Of a stretch of DNA of 47,011 nt, positions 1-7,981 are shown in pieces. The position numbers and the translations under genes are program-made. How positions within the stretch are numbered: position 1 is the stretch's first letter; each line of letters starts with the position of its first letter. The notes below the pieces were generated by a model. That model saw only the letters and a list, made by a program, of their open reading frames with translations, did no database searches and was not told the DNA's origin. The DNA comes from Bradyrhizobium sp. (GTDB lineage Bacteria; Pseudomonadota; Alphaproteobacteria; Rhizobiales; Xanthobacteraceae): positions 1 to 47,011 of the forward strand of contig NZ_SSNA01000208.1 in NCBI RefSeq assembly GCF_004799445.1, read 5' to 3'.

Positions 1-16
1 CAATCGCTCAGTGGCC

Positions 17-1729
17 TTAGTCGTGGTCGTGGTCGTGGTCGTGCGAACTCGCAACCACGGTGCCCGTCGACGGATCGAGGATGAGCTTGTCGTCGCGATC
101 TTCCTGACGGAAGTCGAACATGTCGAGGATCGAACCGGCGCTGGCATCGAAGGAGCCACCGCCGATGCGCTCGCCGTGCAACCAGTTATCCTCGATGAAG
201 CGCACCACGGAGGCCTGCGAGATCCGCTCATGGCTGACATAGTTGTGCTTGGCAAAGGGCGAGATCACGATGAACGGGATGCGCGTGCCGGGACCGCAGC
301 GTCCGTTGACAGGCGTGCCGTTCAGGCCGTTGGGCTGAGTGCCCGAGCCGCATCTGCCGGGGCCGTTCACCTGATCGGCGGTGGCGTCAAAAGATGCGCT
401 CGTGGGCGTGGCATAGGCGTGGTCGTACCAGCCGTCCGAGTCGTCATAGGTGAGAATCACAGCGGTGTTCTGCCAATCAGGCTGCTGCTGCAGGAAGTTG
501 ATGAGAGAGGTCGTTCCCTCCTGCTCATCGAGCGGATCGGAATTGCCCGGGTGACCGTCCTGATAGGCCGGCATCTTGACGTAGGAGACCGAGGGATAGT
601 TGCCGGCCTTCACCGCCGCGTAGAAGTCGTTCAGGTCATAGCTATGATTGGCGGGGTCAGCCGTTCCGCCGTTCCCCATCGTGCTGTAGCCGATCGCCTG
701 GGTTGAACTCGGGCGGGCGTGGGTCGGGTTGGCGGTCGATGCGTAGTACTGGAACCAGATATGATGCGGAATGTAATCGTTGGGGCTGCCGCCGATGACG
801 GCTGAAAAGGTGCTGCGCTTGCAGCCGGTGGTTTGGTTCGCGTTGACGGTTTGCAGGTTGAAGCCAGCCGCGAACGAACCCCAGGTGAGATGGGCCGCGT
901 TGAGCAGATCACCGATGTTCTTGCCGGTCATCATGACCTGGCTCGTGGTGCTGGAGCACACGTCAAAACCGGGGTCGGTATCGCCGATCAGGGTGAAACC
1001 GCCTGCGCCGTCGCTGATCATGGACGGGTTGCCCACGATGGCCTTCGCGCCATTGGTCTGGCCGGCGATCACATTGACCATGCCGGGGGTCGATGGACCA
1101 TAAGTGTCGGTATAGGCATTGTCGCTCATCGCAAAATGCTGCGCGTAGTTCCAGATGCCGGTGACCGTGTTGCCATCGTAATAGCCCATCACCATGCCGT
1201 TGGTGCCGAAGGCGCCGGCGCCGCCCGTGGTGCCATGGCCCGTAAACTTCGGGAAGAGGTCGGCCGCGCCGTTGTCATAGGCCTCCTGCTCGGGCGTATA
1301 GGAATGGCCCTGACCGGCCGTGTTCACCTGCGTGCGATCGATGCGGAACGGATTGGCGGCGCCGCTGCCGTTGGCGGGGTTGGTGAAGTTGCCATTATTG
1401 TTGAGCAGATACGGATTCGCGGCCAGATTGTTCACCGCCGGCGTGTTGCGGGCCGCCTTGAAGACCGGCTCGCCCGGAGGGTTGGTCGCATTCGGGTAGG
1501 TGGCAAAGTAATGATCAAACGACCTATTTTCGTTGAAGATAATCACGAGATGCTTGATCGGGGTCGCGGTCCGCGCCTCGTTCTGCGGGCTACCGTGATG
1601 GCCGTCATTGTCGTGCCGACCGAAGTCCGGACCGCGGCCATCGAAATCATCAGCGACAACCGCGCCGCTCCAGGCAAACGCAGCCGCGACGCCAACCATC
1701 GCAGCAGTGGAAAGCAAATTCTTTCTCAT
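17..1729 (-). CDS. Secreted phosphoesterase (phospholipase C / acid phosphatase family)
   Basis: Predicted exported 570-aa hydrolase of phosphate esters, PF04185-type. I chose the ATG at 1729 because AGGG sits 5 bases before it and it begins a short Sec signal peptide (hydrophobic residues about 8-26, ending GAVVADD); in-frame ATGs at 1753 and 1801 would add 8 or 24 residues with poorer spacing. The family hallmark HLVIIFNENRSFDHYF lies at about residues 60-75; its Glu67/Asn68 are expected metal ligands. A second family motif, DSDGWYDHAY, lies in the C-terminal half, followed by RIPFIVISPF and a conserved SHER segment. The mature N-terminus is rich in Asp, Gly and His, and the protein ends in HDHDHDHD, encoded by a hexanucleotide run at about 20-43. 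The gene lies beside a T2SS locus and has Pho-box-like half-sites upstream, so it may be a T2SS cargo (inference). Substrate unknown; phospholipase C and acid phosphatase are both possible. Confidence 0.85.
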   Translation of the reverse strand: MRKNLLSTAAMVGVAAAFAWSGAVVADDFDGRGPDFGRHDNDGHHGSPQNEARTATPIKHLVIIFNENRSFDHYFATYPNATNPPGEPVFKAARNTPAVNNLAANPYLLNNNGNFTNPANGSGAANPFRIDRTQVNTAGQGHSYTPEQEAYDNGAADLFPKFTGHGTTGGAGAFGTNGMVMGYYDGNTVTGIWNYAQHFAMSDNAYTDTYGPSTPGMVNVIAGQTNGAKAIVGNPSMISDGAGGFTLIGDTDPGFDVCSSTTSQVMMTGKNIGDLLNAAHLTWGSFAAGFNLQTVNANQTTGCKRSTFSAVIGGSPNDYIPHHIWFQYYASTANPTHARPSSTQAIGYSTMGNGGTADPANHSYDLNDFYAAVKAGNYPSVSYVKMPAYQDGHPGNSDPLDEQEGTTSLINFLQQQPDWQNTAVILTYDDSDGWYDHAYATPTSASFDATADQVNGPGRCGSGTQPNGLNGTPVNGRCGPGTRIPFIVISPFAKHNYVSHERISQASVVRFIEDNWLHGERIGGGSFDASAGSILDMFDFRQEDRDDKLILDPSTGTVVASSHDHDHDHD

Positions 1730-2088
1730 CTTATCCCTCGCATTCTTTCTCATCTCCCCCCTCGAAAAAGGTTGGGCGCGACGACTTATAATCTGCTGCA
1801 AATGACGAGGCTGTGTCAGTTTGACGTCAAGCCGATAAGCCGGGCTTGCAGCAGATCGAGCTTCGCCGAAAGCCGATTTTCATTTTCACCCCTGTGATAG
1901 GATTGCGACCCGCCCTGTATCGCCCGCTGATGACGTTATGATCTGCGAGCTGAACCACTTATTCCGCTTCCGAGGCCTGGACTGGAGGCGGGTATCTTGA
2001 ACAAGGTGATTTCAAGAATGATTTTCGACGCCGTTTCGACGATCTGCTAAACGTCGGCCGGGTAACTGTACTGAATGGGGCACCCGGC
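1730..2088. other. Intergenic region between divergent phosphoesterase and gspO genes
   Basis: A 359-base stretch with no convincing gene. It holds the upstream region of the phosphoesterase gene, including the Pho-box-like half-sites listed separately, and the leader of gspO. No hairpin terminator or good sigma-70 promoter was recognised by eye. Confidence 0.5.
1802..1830 (-). promoter_or_regulatory. Pho-box-like half-sites upstream of the phosphoesterase gene
   Basis: Read on the minus strand there are three 7-mers in strict 11-base register: TTGACGT, spacer CAAA, CTGACAC, spacer AGCC, TCGTCAT. Against the PhoB half-site CTGTCAT they match 4, 5 and 5 of 7 positions. They lie about 73-101 bases upstream of the chosen start codon. 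The register is what is expected of PhoB, but the match is imperfect and could be chance. Confidence 0.35.
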
Positions 2089-2559
2089 GTGGTCATCGTC
2101 GTATCCTTTGCATTGCTATGCCTGCTCAGCGCCGTCCTTGCCTGGATCGACATCCGCCACGGGATCATTCCGGACTGGTTGAACCTGACGATCGCGGGTC
2201 TCGGACTGTCGAAGGCCGTGATCATCGGTGGCGCGCCGGCTGGTTTGGAAGCGGCCTGCGAGGGGGCGGCCATCGGAGCCACCTTCTGGCTCCTGAGACG
2301 GCTGTATTTCACTTTCAGGGAAGTCCAGGGTCTGGGGCTGGGCGACGTCAAATTCCTCGCGGCCGCCGGAATCTGGAGCGGCGTTGCAGGCCTTCCCGTG
2401 CTCGTGCTGGTGGCGGCGCTGACCGCGCTGGCCTGCGCCGGCGTCATGCAATTGGCTGGACGGCAATTGACCGGTCAATCATCCATCTCGTTCGGGCCAT
2501 TTCTGGCGATCGGTCTGTTGTTCACGTCAGCTGTTCAACAATACGGGTCGTGTTGCTGA
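2089..2559 (+). CDS. gspO: Prepilin peptidase, type IV leader peptidase family (GspO-like)
   Basis: Inner-membrane aspartyl protease that would cleave the leader peptides of the pseudopilins GspG-K encoded nearby. The 156-aa product is almost entirely hydrophobic. It carries the two catalytic aspartates of family A24: Asp21 in AWIDIRHGIIPDWLN and Asp86 in the GLGLGDVKFL (GxGD) motif. It is short and lacks the N-terminal zinc-finger/methyltransferase half of classical PilD/GspO, resembling the compact CpaA/TadV-type peptidases. The start is a GTG at 2089 with a weak ribosome site; no in-frame ATG lies close upstream. It converges on the gspE-N operon, ending 14 bases from the last gene, and is probably the dedicated peptidase for this T2SS. 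Confidence 0.85.
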   Translation: MVIVVSFALLCLLSAVLAWIDIRHGIIPDWLNLTIAGLGLSKAVIIGGAPAGLEAACEGAAIGATFWLLRRLYFTFREVQGLGLGDVKFLAAAGIWSGVAGLPVLVLVAALTALACAGVMQLAGRQLTGQSSISFGPFLAIGLLFTSAVQQYGSCC

Positions 2560-2573
2560 GCACAGGACAAGAA

Positions 2574-3239
2574 CTAGCGCCGTTCCGGTCGCGACTCGGA
2601 CGACCGCAGTCTTGGCGGCGCCGGTGGAGGCGGAGGGACTTCACTGGTCACCTGTCCCACGCCCGGTTGCGGCAACGCCAGCGTGACGACCTGTTGATCC
2701 TTTTCCAGCGCCGTTTCCCGGCCCTGAACCGATCGCAGCTTCCAGCCCCGAAAGTCTTCGCCAACCTTCAGGCGGAGCACCGCCTTGGTCGATTGATCCA
2801 CAAAGATTCCGAAACCCTCCTCGTCGCTTGCGATGGTGCCGACCAAAGTGAGCTGCGGACGCTCGGGCTCCCTTGGTTTGGGCATAGCGGCCACCTTTGG
2901 CGCCACAACGGGTGCGACGGCAGTGGCGGGCGGCCGCCGCGATGGCGAAAAGATCGGCCGGTCGCGCGTGACCGGAAATTGGGCGAGCGGCATGGCCCAC
3001 AGCGGATTGGCGCTCAGCGTCCGCTCGGATCCTGGTGCAACCGGCGCGGGCGAAGTGGCGGTGACCTGCACCACCGTGGCGGCGGGATTGGTCCAGGTCG
3101 AGGCTGCCGCAGCTCCCATGCGCGGACCCTCCGCCTGATCGTCCAGCGCATCGTTGGAGACAGCAGAGGTCGACGCCGATATGCCCCCATACACCGACAG
3201 TGCCAGAACCGTGATTCCGATCGCCAATTTCCGCATCAT
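2574..3239 (-). CDS. gspN: T2SS GspN/GspC-like periplasmic component
   Basis: Last gene of the T2SS operon; 221 aa. The chosen ATG at 3239 overlaps the gspM stop (ATGA) and has AGGG six bases upstream; an ATG directly after it would shorten the product by one residue. After a short basic N-terminus there is one membrane segment or signal (about residues 3-20), then a Pro/Ala/Thr-rich spacer. A segment like the GspC homology region follows (FPVTRDRPIFSPSRRPP), then LTLVGTIASDEEGFGIFVDQ, and a Pro-rich tail. Families with this layout are often named GspN but share the HR-like strand of GspC. No separate gspC is visible in the locus, so this may supply the link between the inner-membrane platform and the secretin (inference). 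The subunit name is less certain than membership in the operon. Confidence 0.65.
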   Translation of the reverse strand: MMRKLAIGITVLALSVYGGISASTSAVSNDALDDQAEGPRMGAAAASTWTNPAATVVQVTATSPAPVAPGSERTLSANPLWAMPLAQFPVTRDRPIFSPSRRPPATAVAPVVAPKVAAMPKPREPERPQLTLVGTIASDEEGFGIFVDQSTKAVLRLKVGEDFRGWKLRSVQGRETALEKDQQVVTLALPQPGVGQVTSEVPPPPPAPPRLRSSESRPERR

Positions 3240-3793
3240 TTCGCACCCTGCCATTGCCCCGACACCGCCAGCAGAATTCGCAATTTCCCCTCACCGGACG
3301 AGGTCGTCGGGGCTTGAACAGCGAGCTGATCGATGAACAGGAACGGCATTCCGGCTTCGAGATCGTAGATTAGCGGTTGCAGGGCTGGCTGATCGAGCTC
3401 GCAACTCGCGACCATGCTGACAAATCCTGCCTTGGACGGCGTGCCTTGCACATCGAGCTGCGACGACAGGACATTGCCGCCCTGTTTCGTCACCGCGCCC
3501 GCAACGCGCTGCAGCAGAGCGGCTCCCGCGACGGTGACCGTCGCCCCTTCCAGAAATGCCGAGCCGGACGGCATGCCCGTTTCGGCCGGACCTCCGCCGG
3601 GTGCGCGCGCCTTGCGGCCCTCAAGCTGCTCCAGCATCGCCGCCGAAGCGGCCACCGCTTCCCGCTGGCCGAGCATGTCGACAATGGAGCTTGCAACCAT
3701 CGCCAGCAGCGCGAGCATCAGGCCGGCGTAGGCCGCCGCGGCCACGGAGGGCGAGGTTGTGAGCGATTTTCTTAAAGTCGCAGGGAGGTTCAT
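3236..3793 (-). CDS. gspM: T2SS protein GspM (subtype b)
   Basis: Inner-membrane platform component, 185 aa, that pairs with GspL. It has a short cytoplasmic N-terminus, one transmembrane segment (about residues 18-38), a coiled region (VAASAAMLEQLEGRKAR) and a ferredoxin-like periplasmic domain containing GGNVLSSQLDVQG. This layout fits the PilO-like GspMb family. The start codon overlaps the stop of gspL (ATGA), and the end overlaps the start of the next gene by 4 bases, indicating translational coupling. The subtype assignment is from pattern recognition only. Confidence 0.8.
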   Translation of the reverse strand: MNLPATLRKSLTTSPSVAAAAYAGLMLALLAMVASSIVDMLGQREAVAASAAMLEQLEGRKARAPGGGPAETGMPSGSAFLEGATVTVAGAALLQRVAGAVTKQGGNVLSSQLDVQGTPSKAGFVSMVASCELDQPALQPLIYDLEAGMPFLFIDQLAVQAPTTSSGEGKLRILLAVSGQWQGAK

Positions 3794-4863
3794 GTGCCCG
3801 ATCCAAAAGTAGGCGTGATACGGGCTTCGATGTGGAACCGCTCACCCGGGTCATTCTGCGCACGCGTGGTTGGCGCAAAAAACGTCGCGCGGGCAAATTG
3901 CGGCGACCGCTCCATCAATCGAATCAACGACGGCGCATCCTGCGTCAGGCCGATCACCTGAACCTTGTCGCCCTCGATCCGCAGCTCCGTCACATAGGTA
4001 CTATCCGGCAGCGCCTGCGAGAGCGCCTCGAGCACGACGACGCTCGATGGGCTGGTCTGCTTGCGCTTGGCAAGGAGGCTCAGCGCCGACCCGCCGGCGT
4101 TCGGGTTGAGACGCAGCGCGACGCGACGCTCCGAAATCCGGCGCGTCAGTTGTTGCTGCTCGGACTCAAGCGCGCCGCCGATGTAGGCCGCGGCGATCAG
4201 CGAGGCCGCGGCCGCAAGACCGGCGGACAGCAATGCGAGGCGCAACATGCGCGGCACATCCGGCGCCCGACCGGCGGCTCCGCGGAGCGGCTGGTCGAAG
4301 ACCTTGATCTTCGCCGGCGCCCCCGTCGCGGCGGGAAGCAGGGCGAACGCGGCAATCGATGCCGCCCCCAGGTCGGTCACGAGCTGAAGCAGTGGCTGGA
4401 TTTGCTGTCTCGATGTCGCGGCCAGTGTCAACTCGACCCGCTCGCGGGGATTGGCCTGGGGCGGGCTCCAGCCGAATACCACATCGTCCGCGGTCCAGGG
4501 CGTCAGGCGGTCGATCTGCGCGCGGATCATGCCATCGAGGAAATCCACCGCCTGTTTTGGAAAATCGAGCGATCGAAACAATACCTGGCCGGGCGTCATC
4601 AGCGCTTCAATGCGGCTGCCACGAAACGCCGCCTGCCAATCCGCCGGCAAGGGAGGATCGGGCTGACCATGCGAGAGGCCAAACGAAATTTCAGGCAGCG
4701 CCGGGTCCTTTCGCGCCGATATCATCCTGGCCGTAAACGTGTTGTCGCTATCTTCGCTAAGCAGGATCCGCCGCCGGAGCGCATACCGACCCGTCCCGGA
4801 ATTGACGGCCCGGGCCACGGCTGCGATCCATTCATCGAACAGGGTTTTGATTTCGGATATCAT
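3790..4863 (-). CDS. gspL: T2SS protein GspL (PilN-like)
   Basis: Inner-membrane assembly protein, 357 aa, expected to bind the GspE ATPase on the cytoplasmic side and GspM in the periplasm. The N-terminal actin-like domain covers about residues 1-230. One membrane segment follows (ALLSAGLAAAASLIAAAYI), then a coiled region and a PilN-like C-terminal domain with ALPDSTYVTELRIEGDKVQV. The ATG at 4863 is preferred because it begins the conserved region and lies 4 bases after the gspK stop; the reading frame stays open farther upstream but would overlap gspK by 137 bases with a low-complexity N-terminus. Confidence 0.82.
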   Translation of the reverse strand: MISEIKTLFDEWIAAVARAVNSGTGRYALRRRILLSEDSDNTFTARMISARKDPALPEISFGLSHGQPDPPLPADWQAAFRGSRIEALMTPGQVLFRSLDFPKQAVDFLDGMIRAQIDRLTPWTADDVVFGWSPPQANPRERVELTLAATSRQQIQPLLQLVTDLGAASIAAFALLPAATGAPAKIKVFDQPLRGAAGRAPDVPRMLRLALLSAGLAAAASLIAAAYIGGALESEQQQLTRRISERRVALRLNPNAGGSALSLLAKRKQTSPSSVVVLEALSQALPDSTYVTELRIEGDKVQVIGLTQDAPSLIRLMERSPQFARATFFAPTTRAQNDPGERFHIEARITPTFGSGT

Positions 4864-4867
4864 GATC

Positions 4868-5809
4868 TCAACCGCCCGCCAGTTTCCGCGGCCGGTGGCC
4901 GGATTCCACGTCGTCCCGCCACGACAGCACCTGGTAGGGATCCTTGTCCTTTTCCTTGTCCTCGCCCAACGCGATGACAACCTCCGAGGAGGTCCGGCGA
5001 CCATTGTCGAAGCTGAGCGTCGTCAGGACGCGAAAGGATTTACTCTTGGGAATGGCCGCGCTGGCCTGGGCAGGCCCGAGTGCGGCAGCGATCGCCGACT
5101 GGTCCCTCGGCAAGGCCGGCCGCTGCTTCAGGAAATCATTCAGGGCCGCAGGCGTCATGCCGGGCAATGCGGCAATCACCTCGGGCGGCGCGGTCAGGGC
5201 ATCGATCTCGGGCGATCCGCTGAAGACGGTCACAAACGGCAAAGCGCGGTCGACCAGTTCCGGAGGCACGCCGAGAACGAGGCTGAGTTCGTTGACATGG
5301 GTAAACAACGACTGTCGTGGCGAGTAAGTGAGGCCCGAGGCGCCATACAGCGCCTCCTCCTCGTTGGCGGCGTTGGCTTTGGGCTGCGTCCGCCACCCGA
5401 TGATCCGGTCGGCAGCCTCGGTGGCGATCTTTTCATTGGCGCCGAGGACGGCAAACAGATTGGCCAGCATTTCCCTGGACGCGAAATTGAGATCGACGCG
5501 CGCGGCTTCCGACGTAAAGCTGACGAGAACCTCGGCCTTGTCGAGCCGGAAGTGGAATGACCCCTGCGCCGGGCGCGCCTTGTCACCTGCGAGCAGCAAC
5601 TGATAGGTCGTCAGTTCGAGACTGGCCGACATCAGAGCTTCCGTCTGCAATCCGGTATCGGTGACGGCCAGCGCCTGAGCCGAATTGGACAGATAGACCG
5701 AGAAGATCGTCGCCAGCGCCGACAACGCCACCAGAATCCAAAGCACGGCAACGATGATGAAGCCCCGCTCCGAGGCTGCTGCGTCCGCGCGTCGAGATTG
5801 CCCTGCCAT
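4868..5809 (-). CDS. gspK: T2SS minor pseudopilin GspK
   Basis: Tip pseudopilin of 313 aa, larger than the other pseudopilins as is usual. Leader-peptidase site SERG|FIIVAVLWILVAL near residues 13-28; it lacks the Glu at position +5 of the mature protein, which is typical for GspK. The large globular insert includes DLNFASREMLANLFAVLG and LPGMTPAALNDFLKQRP, which fit the SAM-like helical domains of GspK. GGAGG lies 7 bases before the ATG, and only two bases separate it from the gspJ stop. Expected to sit with GspI and GspJ at the tip of the pseudopilus. Confidence 0.88.
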   Translation of the reverse strand: MAGQSRRADAAASERGFIIVAVLWILVALSALATIFSVYLSNSAQALAVTDTGLQTEALMSASLELTTYQLLLAGDKARPAQGSFHFRLDKAEVLVSFTSEAARVDLNFASREMLANLFAVLGANEKIATEAADRIIGWRTQPKANAANEEEALYGASGLTYSPRQSLFTHVNELSLVLGVPPELVDRALPFVTVFSGSPEIDALTAPPEVIAALPGMTPAALNDFLKQRPALPRDQSAIAAALGPAQASAAIPKSKSFRVLTTLSFDNGRRTSSEVVIALGEDKEKDKDPYQVLSWRDDVESGHRPRKLAGG

Positions 5810-5811
5810 CG

Positions 5812-6630
5812 CTAACCTCCCTGCCCGGTCGTGGCATTGCCCATTTGCGGCGAACTTCCCTCAGGGTTTCCTTGAGGGTTTCCTTGAGGGTTTCCTTGGG
5901 AGTTTGCCTGCGGACTTCCTTGTGAACCTCCCTGGGGATTGATCGCAGCATCCGGTTTGGCCTCGCAGCCGCCCTCCGGCTGCGCGCAATCGGCTTGCGC
6001 AGGCGACTGGACATGAACCGGCGCAATCGTCGAGATCGAAAGGATACGTTCGCTCGCAGCGTCCCGCACCGTCAGCTTGATCGCCGCCGGGAGTTTTTCG
6101 GAGTCGTGCCAGCTGCTTTTCCAGACCCGGTCCTGGCCTGCATAAGCGAATGACAGCCGAAACGGCGCGCGCAGCAGCACGACCGGTTCGCCGAAATGAA
6201 GTTGTTCGGACAATGAAGGACCCAGCGGCAACGGCCGGAACGACGAACGCGAACGGACCGTTGCGAAGCCCAGAGGATCGGTGGTTTCGCCGACCCGCAC
6301 CACATCCAACCCGGGCCCGGTGTTCGGACCCAATGCGGTGCGCACGAACGTGACCGACAGTTCCGAGCCATCGAACAACGGATGGCGCTCGCGGCGATTG
6401 GCCGGCACATATTCGGCGGCCGCGAGGTCGGCGCCGATCCGCTGCAACGCGATGCCGATCAGTTCGCTGCGCTGGATGCGCTCAAAGCCGCGATTCCAGT
6501 TCGGAAGCCATTGCGCGGTGAGATTGGCCAGCGCCGAAAGCACCAGCCCCATCAACGCCAACGACACCAGGGTCTCGATCAGCGTAAAGCCGCCCTCGCC
6601 GGCCCGTGGCTTTGCAGGCAAGCCGCTCAT
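5812..6630 (-). CDS. gspJ: T2SS minor pseudopilin GspJ with repetitive C-terminal tail
   Basis: Minor pseudopilin, 272 aa. The ATG at 6630 overlaps the gspI stop (ATGA), and the leader site GEGG|FTLIETLVSLALMG starts 14 residues in. The body matches GspJ in length and order up to about residue 215. It then carries a roughly 50-residue low-complexity tail of Asn-Pro-Gln-Gly units, partly encoded by exact 12-base DNA repeats (see the repeat entry). Two cysteines (CAQPEGGCE) precede the tail. The tail is not a normal GspJ feature and could vary in length between strains by slippage (inference). Confidence 0.87.
   Translation of the reverse strand: MSGLPAKPRAGEGGFTLIETLVSLALMGLVLSALANLTAQWLPNWNRGFERIQRSELIGIALQRIGADLAAAEYVPANRRERHPLFDGSELSVTFVRTALGPNTGPGLDVVRVGETTDPLGFATVRSRSSFRPLPLGPSLSEQLHFGEPVVLLRAPFRLSFAYAGQDRVWKSSWHDSEKLPAAIKLTVRDAASERILSISTIAPVHVQSPAQADCAQPEGGCEAKPDAAINPQGGSQGSPQANSQGNPQGNPQGNPEGSSPQMGNATTGQGG
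5867..5902. repeat. 12-base tandem repeat inside gspJ
   Basis: Two exact copies and one diverged copy of TTTCCTTGAGGG lie end to end at 5867-5878, 5879-5890 and 5891-5902. On the coding strand each unit encodes Pro-Gln-Gly-Asn or a near variant. Because the unit is a multiple of three, gain or loss of copies would keep the reading frame. Confidence 0.85.
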
Positions 6631-7037
6631 TTCGGCGGCCCCCGCATCAGGCGAACCGTTGTAAGGTCCGACACCGCCCCTGAAGGGGACCGCACCTGAA
6701 TTCTGACCAGCGCGGGAATCCAGGCGACGTCCGCGCCTGGCACGGCCCAGTCTTCGCCGAGCGGGCCGATATCGATCTTCCAACGGTAGTCATTCTCCTG
6801 GCCCGACACCGCGCCGAGGCCCAGTTCGGCGCGTGGCGGGATGTCCGCGGTCATGACCGAACGCGCGGTCTGCATCAGTGTCACGTGCTGCTCGAGCAAG
6901 CGGACACCACGGACGTTTGTCGACATCACCGATCCGATCGCCAGAATCGAAACGGCAACGACCGCCAGCGCGATCAACACTTCGATGATCGTGAAGCCGG
7001 CATCGCGACGGTCAATTTGTGGCGGTGTGTGGAACAA
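6627..7037 (-). CDS. gspI: T2SS minor pseudopilin GspI
   Basis: Minor pseudopilin, 136 aa, the normal size. The processing site is RRDAG|FTIIEVLIALAVVAVS with Glu at +5. The rest (VRLLEQHVTLMQTARSV, then YRWKIDIGP and VRIQVRSPSG) fits the GspI fold. The start overlaps the end of gspH by 26 bases and the stop overlaps the gspJ start codon, so translation of H-I-J is likely coupled. Confidence 0.87.
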   Translation of the reverse strand: MFHTPPQIDRRDAGFTIIEVLIALAVVAVSILAIGSVMSTNVRGVRLLEQHVTLMQTARSVMTADIPPRAELGLGAVSGQENDYRWKIDIGPLGEDWAVPGADVAWIPALVRIQVRSPSGAVSDLTTVRLMRGPPK

Positions 7038-7473
7038 TCTCGATCCTTCCCGTCAGCCAGTTAACGCGAATTTCATAGCCCGCATCGAGTCGGGTCAGTG
7101 CGATGGCGCCGCCGCACGACATGCCGCTGGCAAAGAAGCTGATGGTCGACAGGGCGGCACGCCGGTTGCAGGTTTGCGGCAGCAGCGCGTCGAAACGGAC
7201 GTCGTCCGGGATCCGGATCGTATCCGCGGTCGCGCCTGACCGGATCGAGCGGCTTCCGGTGTCAACCAGCGTGGAAACATCCACCCCGCGCCGGATGGCC
7301 GCGTTGCGATCCGCCTTCAGCAGCGTCGCGGTCTGCAGCGCGTAGGCCTGCAGCCGGGAGCGGGATGTCTGATGCGGGATGAACGGCAACAGCACGGCCG
7401 CCATCATGGCGATGAGCGCGAGCACACACACCATCTCAAGCAAGGTGAAGCCGTTTTCCCTGTCGTTACTCAT
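7012..7473 (-). CDS. gspH: T2SS minor pseudopilin GspH
   Basis: Minor pseudopilin, 153 aa. Leader site NDRENG|FTLLEMVCVLALIAMM, then TLLKADRNAAIRRG and the beta-rich GspH domain. Two cysteines (about residues 101 and 119) could form a disulfide. The start overlaps the gspG end by 8 bases. It would link the tip pseudopilins to the major pseudopilin filament. Confidence 0.86.
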   Translation of the reverse strand: MSNDRENGFTLLEMVCVLALIAMMAAVLLPFIPHQTSRSRLQAYALQTATLLKADRNAAIRRGVDVSTLVDTGSRSIRSGATADTIRIPDDVRFDALLPQTCNRRAALSTISFFASGMSCGGAIALTRLDAGYEIRVNWLTGRIEIVPHTATN

Positions 7474-7966
7474 TTTTAGCGTTGGTCAGATTGTCGATCG
7501 AAATGTCGGCCGCAATCCCGCTGCCGCCTTCCTGGCCGTCCGATCCGTACGACATGATATCGTAGGGTCCGCGTTCCGCGGGCGAGCGATACAAATAGGG
7601 ATGATTCCAGGGATCGTTCGGCACGGCGCCGCCCTTGAGATACGGCCCGTTCCAGGCAGCGATACCCGGCGTACGCTGGACCAGCGCCGTCAGGCCTTCC
7701 GACGTCGAGGGAAAACGGCCGGCATCGAGATAGAACAGGTCGAGCGCGCTGGAGAAGCTCTGCAGCTGGATCTTCGCCGCCTTGACCTTCGATTCACTGA
7801 GATAATTGAGAACCCGCGGACCGATCAGACCCATGATGAGACCGATGATGGTGATCACCACCAGCATTTCGACCAGCGTAAAGCCCTGCTGGCCCAAATC
7901 CTGCCGGCGCCTGTCGTGGGCGCTCCCGGCGAAAAACCTGCCAACCCGTCTTGCCGACTGCATCAT
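7466..7966 (-). CDS. gspG: T2SS major pseudopilin GspG
   Basis: Major pseudopilin, 166 aa. It has an unusually long leader of about 27 residues before the cleavage site LGQQG|FTLVEMLVVI. Diagnostic GspG text follows: AGRFPSTSEGLTALVQRTP, WNGPYLKGG, PNDPWNHPYLYRSP and the C-terminal calcium-loop region YDIMSYGSDGQEGGSG. AAGGG lies 7 bases before the ATG at 7966; a second ATG follows immediately. It lies 15 bases after gspF. Confidence 0.93.
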   Translation of the reverse strand: MMQSARRVGRFFAGSAHDRRRQDLGQQGFTLVEMLVVITIIGLIMGLIGPRVLNYLSESKVKAAKIQLQSFSSALDLFYLDAGRFPSTSEGLTALVQRTPGIAAWNGPYLKGGAVPNDPWNHPYLYRSPAERGPYDIMSYGSDGQEGGSGIAADISIDNLTNAKNE

Positions 7967-7981
7967 GAACCAACCCTTGCT

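Noticed and set aside
20..43. Hexanucleotide run at the window start considered as an independent satellite repeat
   Set aside because: It is the coding sequence for the His-Asp tail of the phosphoesterase gene and is described there.
2118..3317. Plus-strand open frame spanning gspO and opposite gspN
   Set aside because: It runs through two real genes in the wrong frame and strand, and is arginine-rich with no motif.
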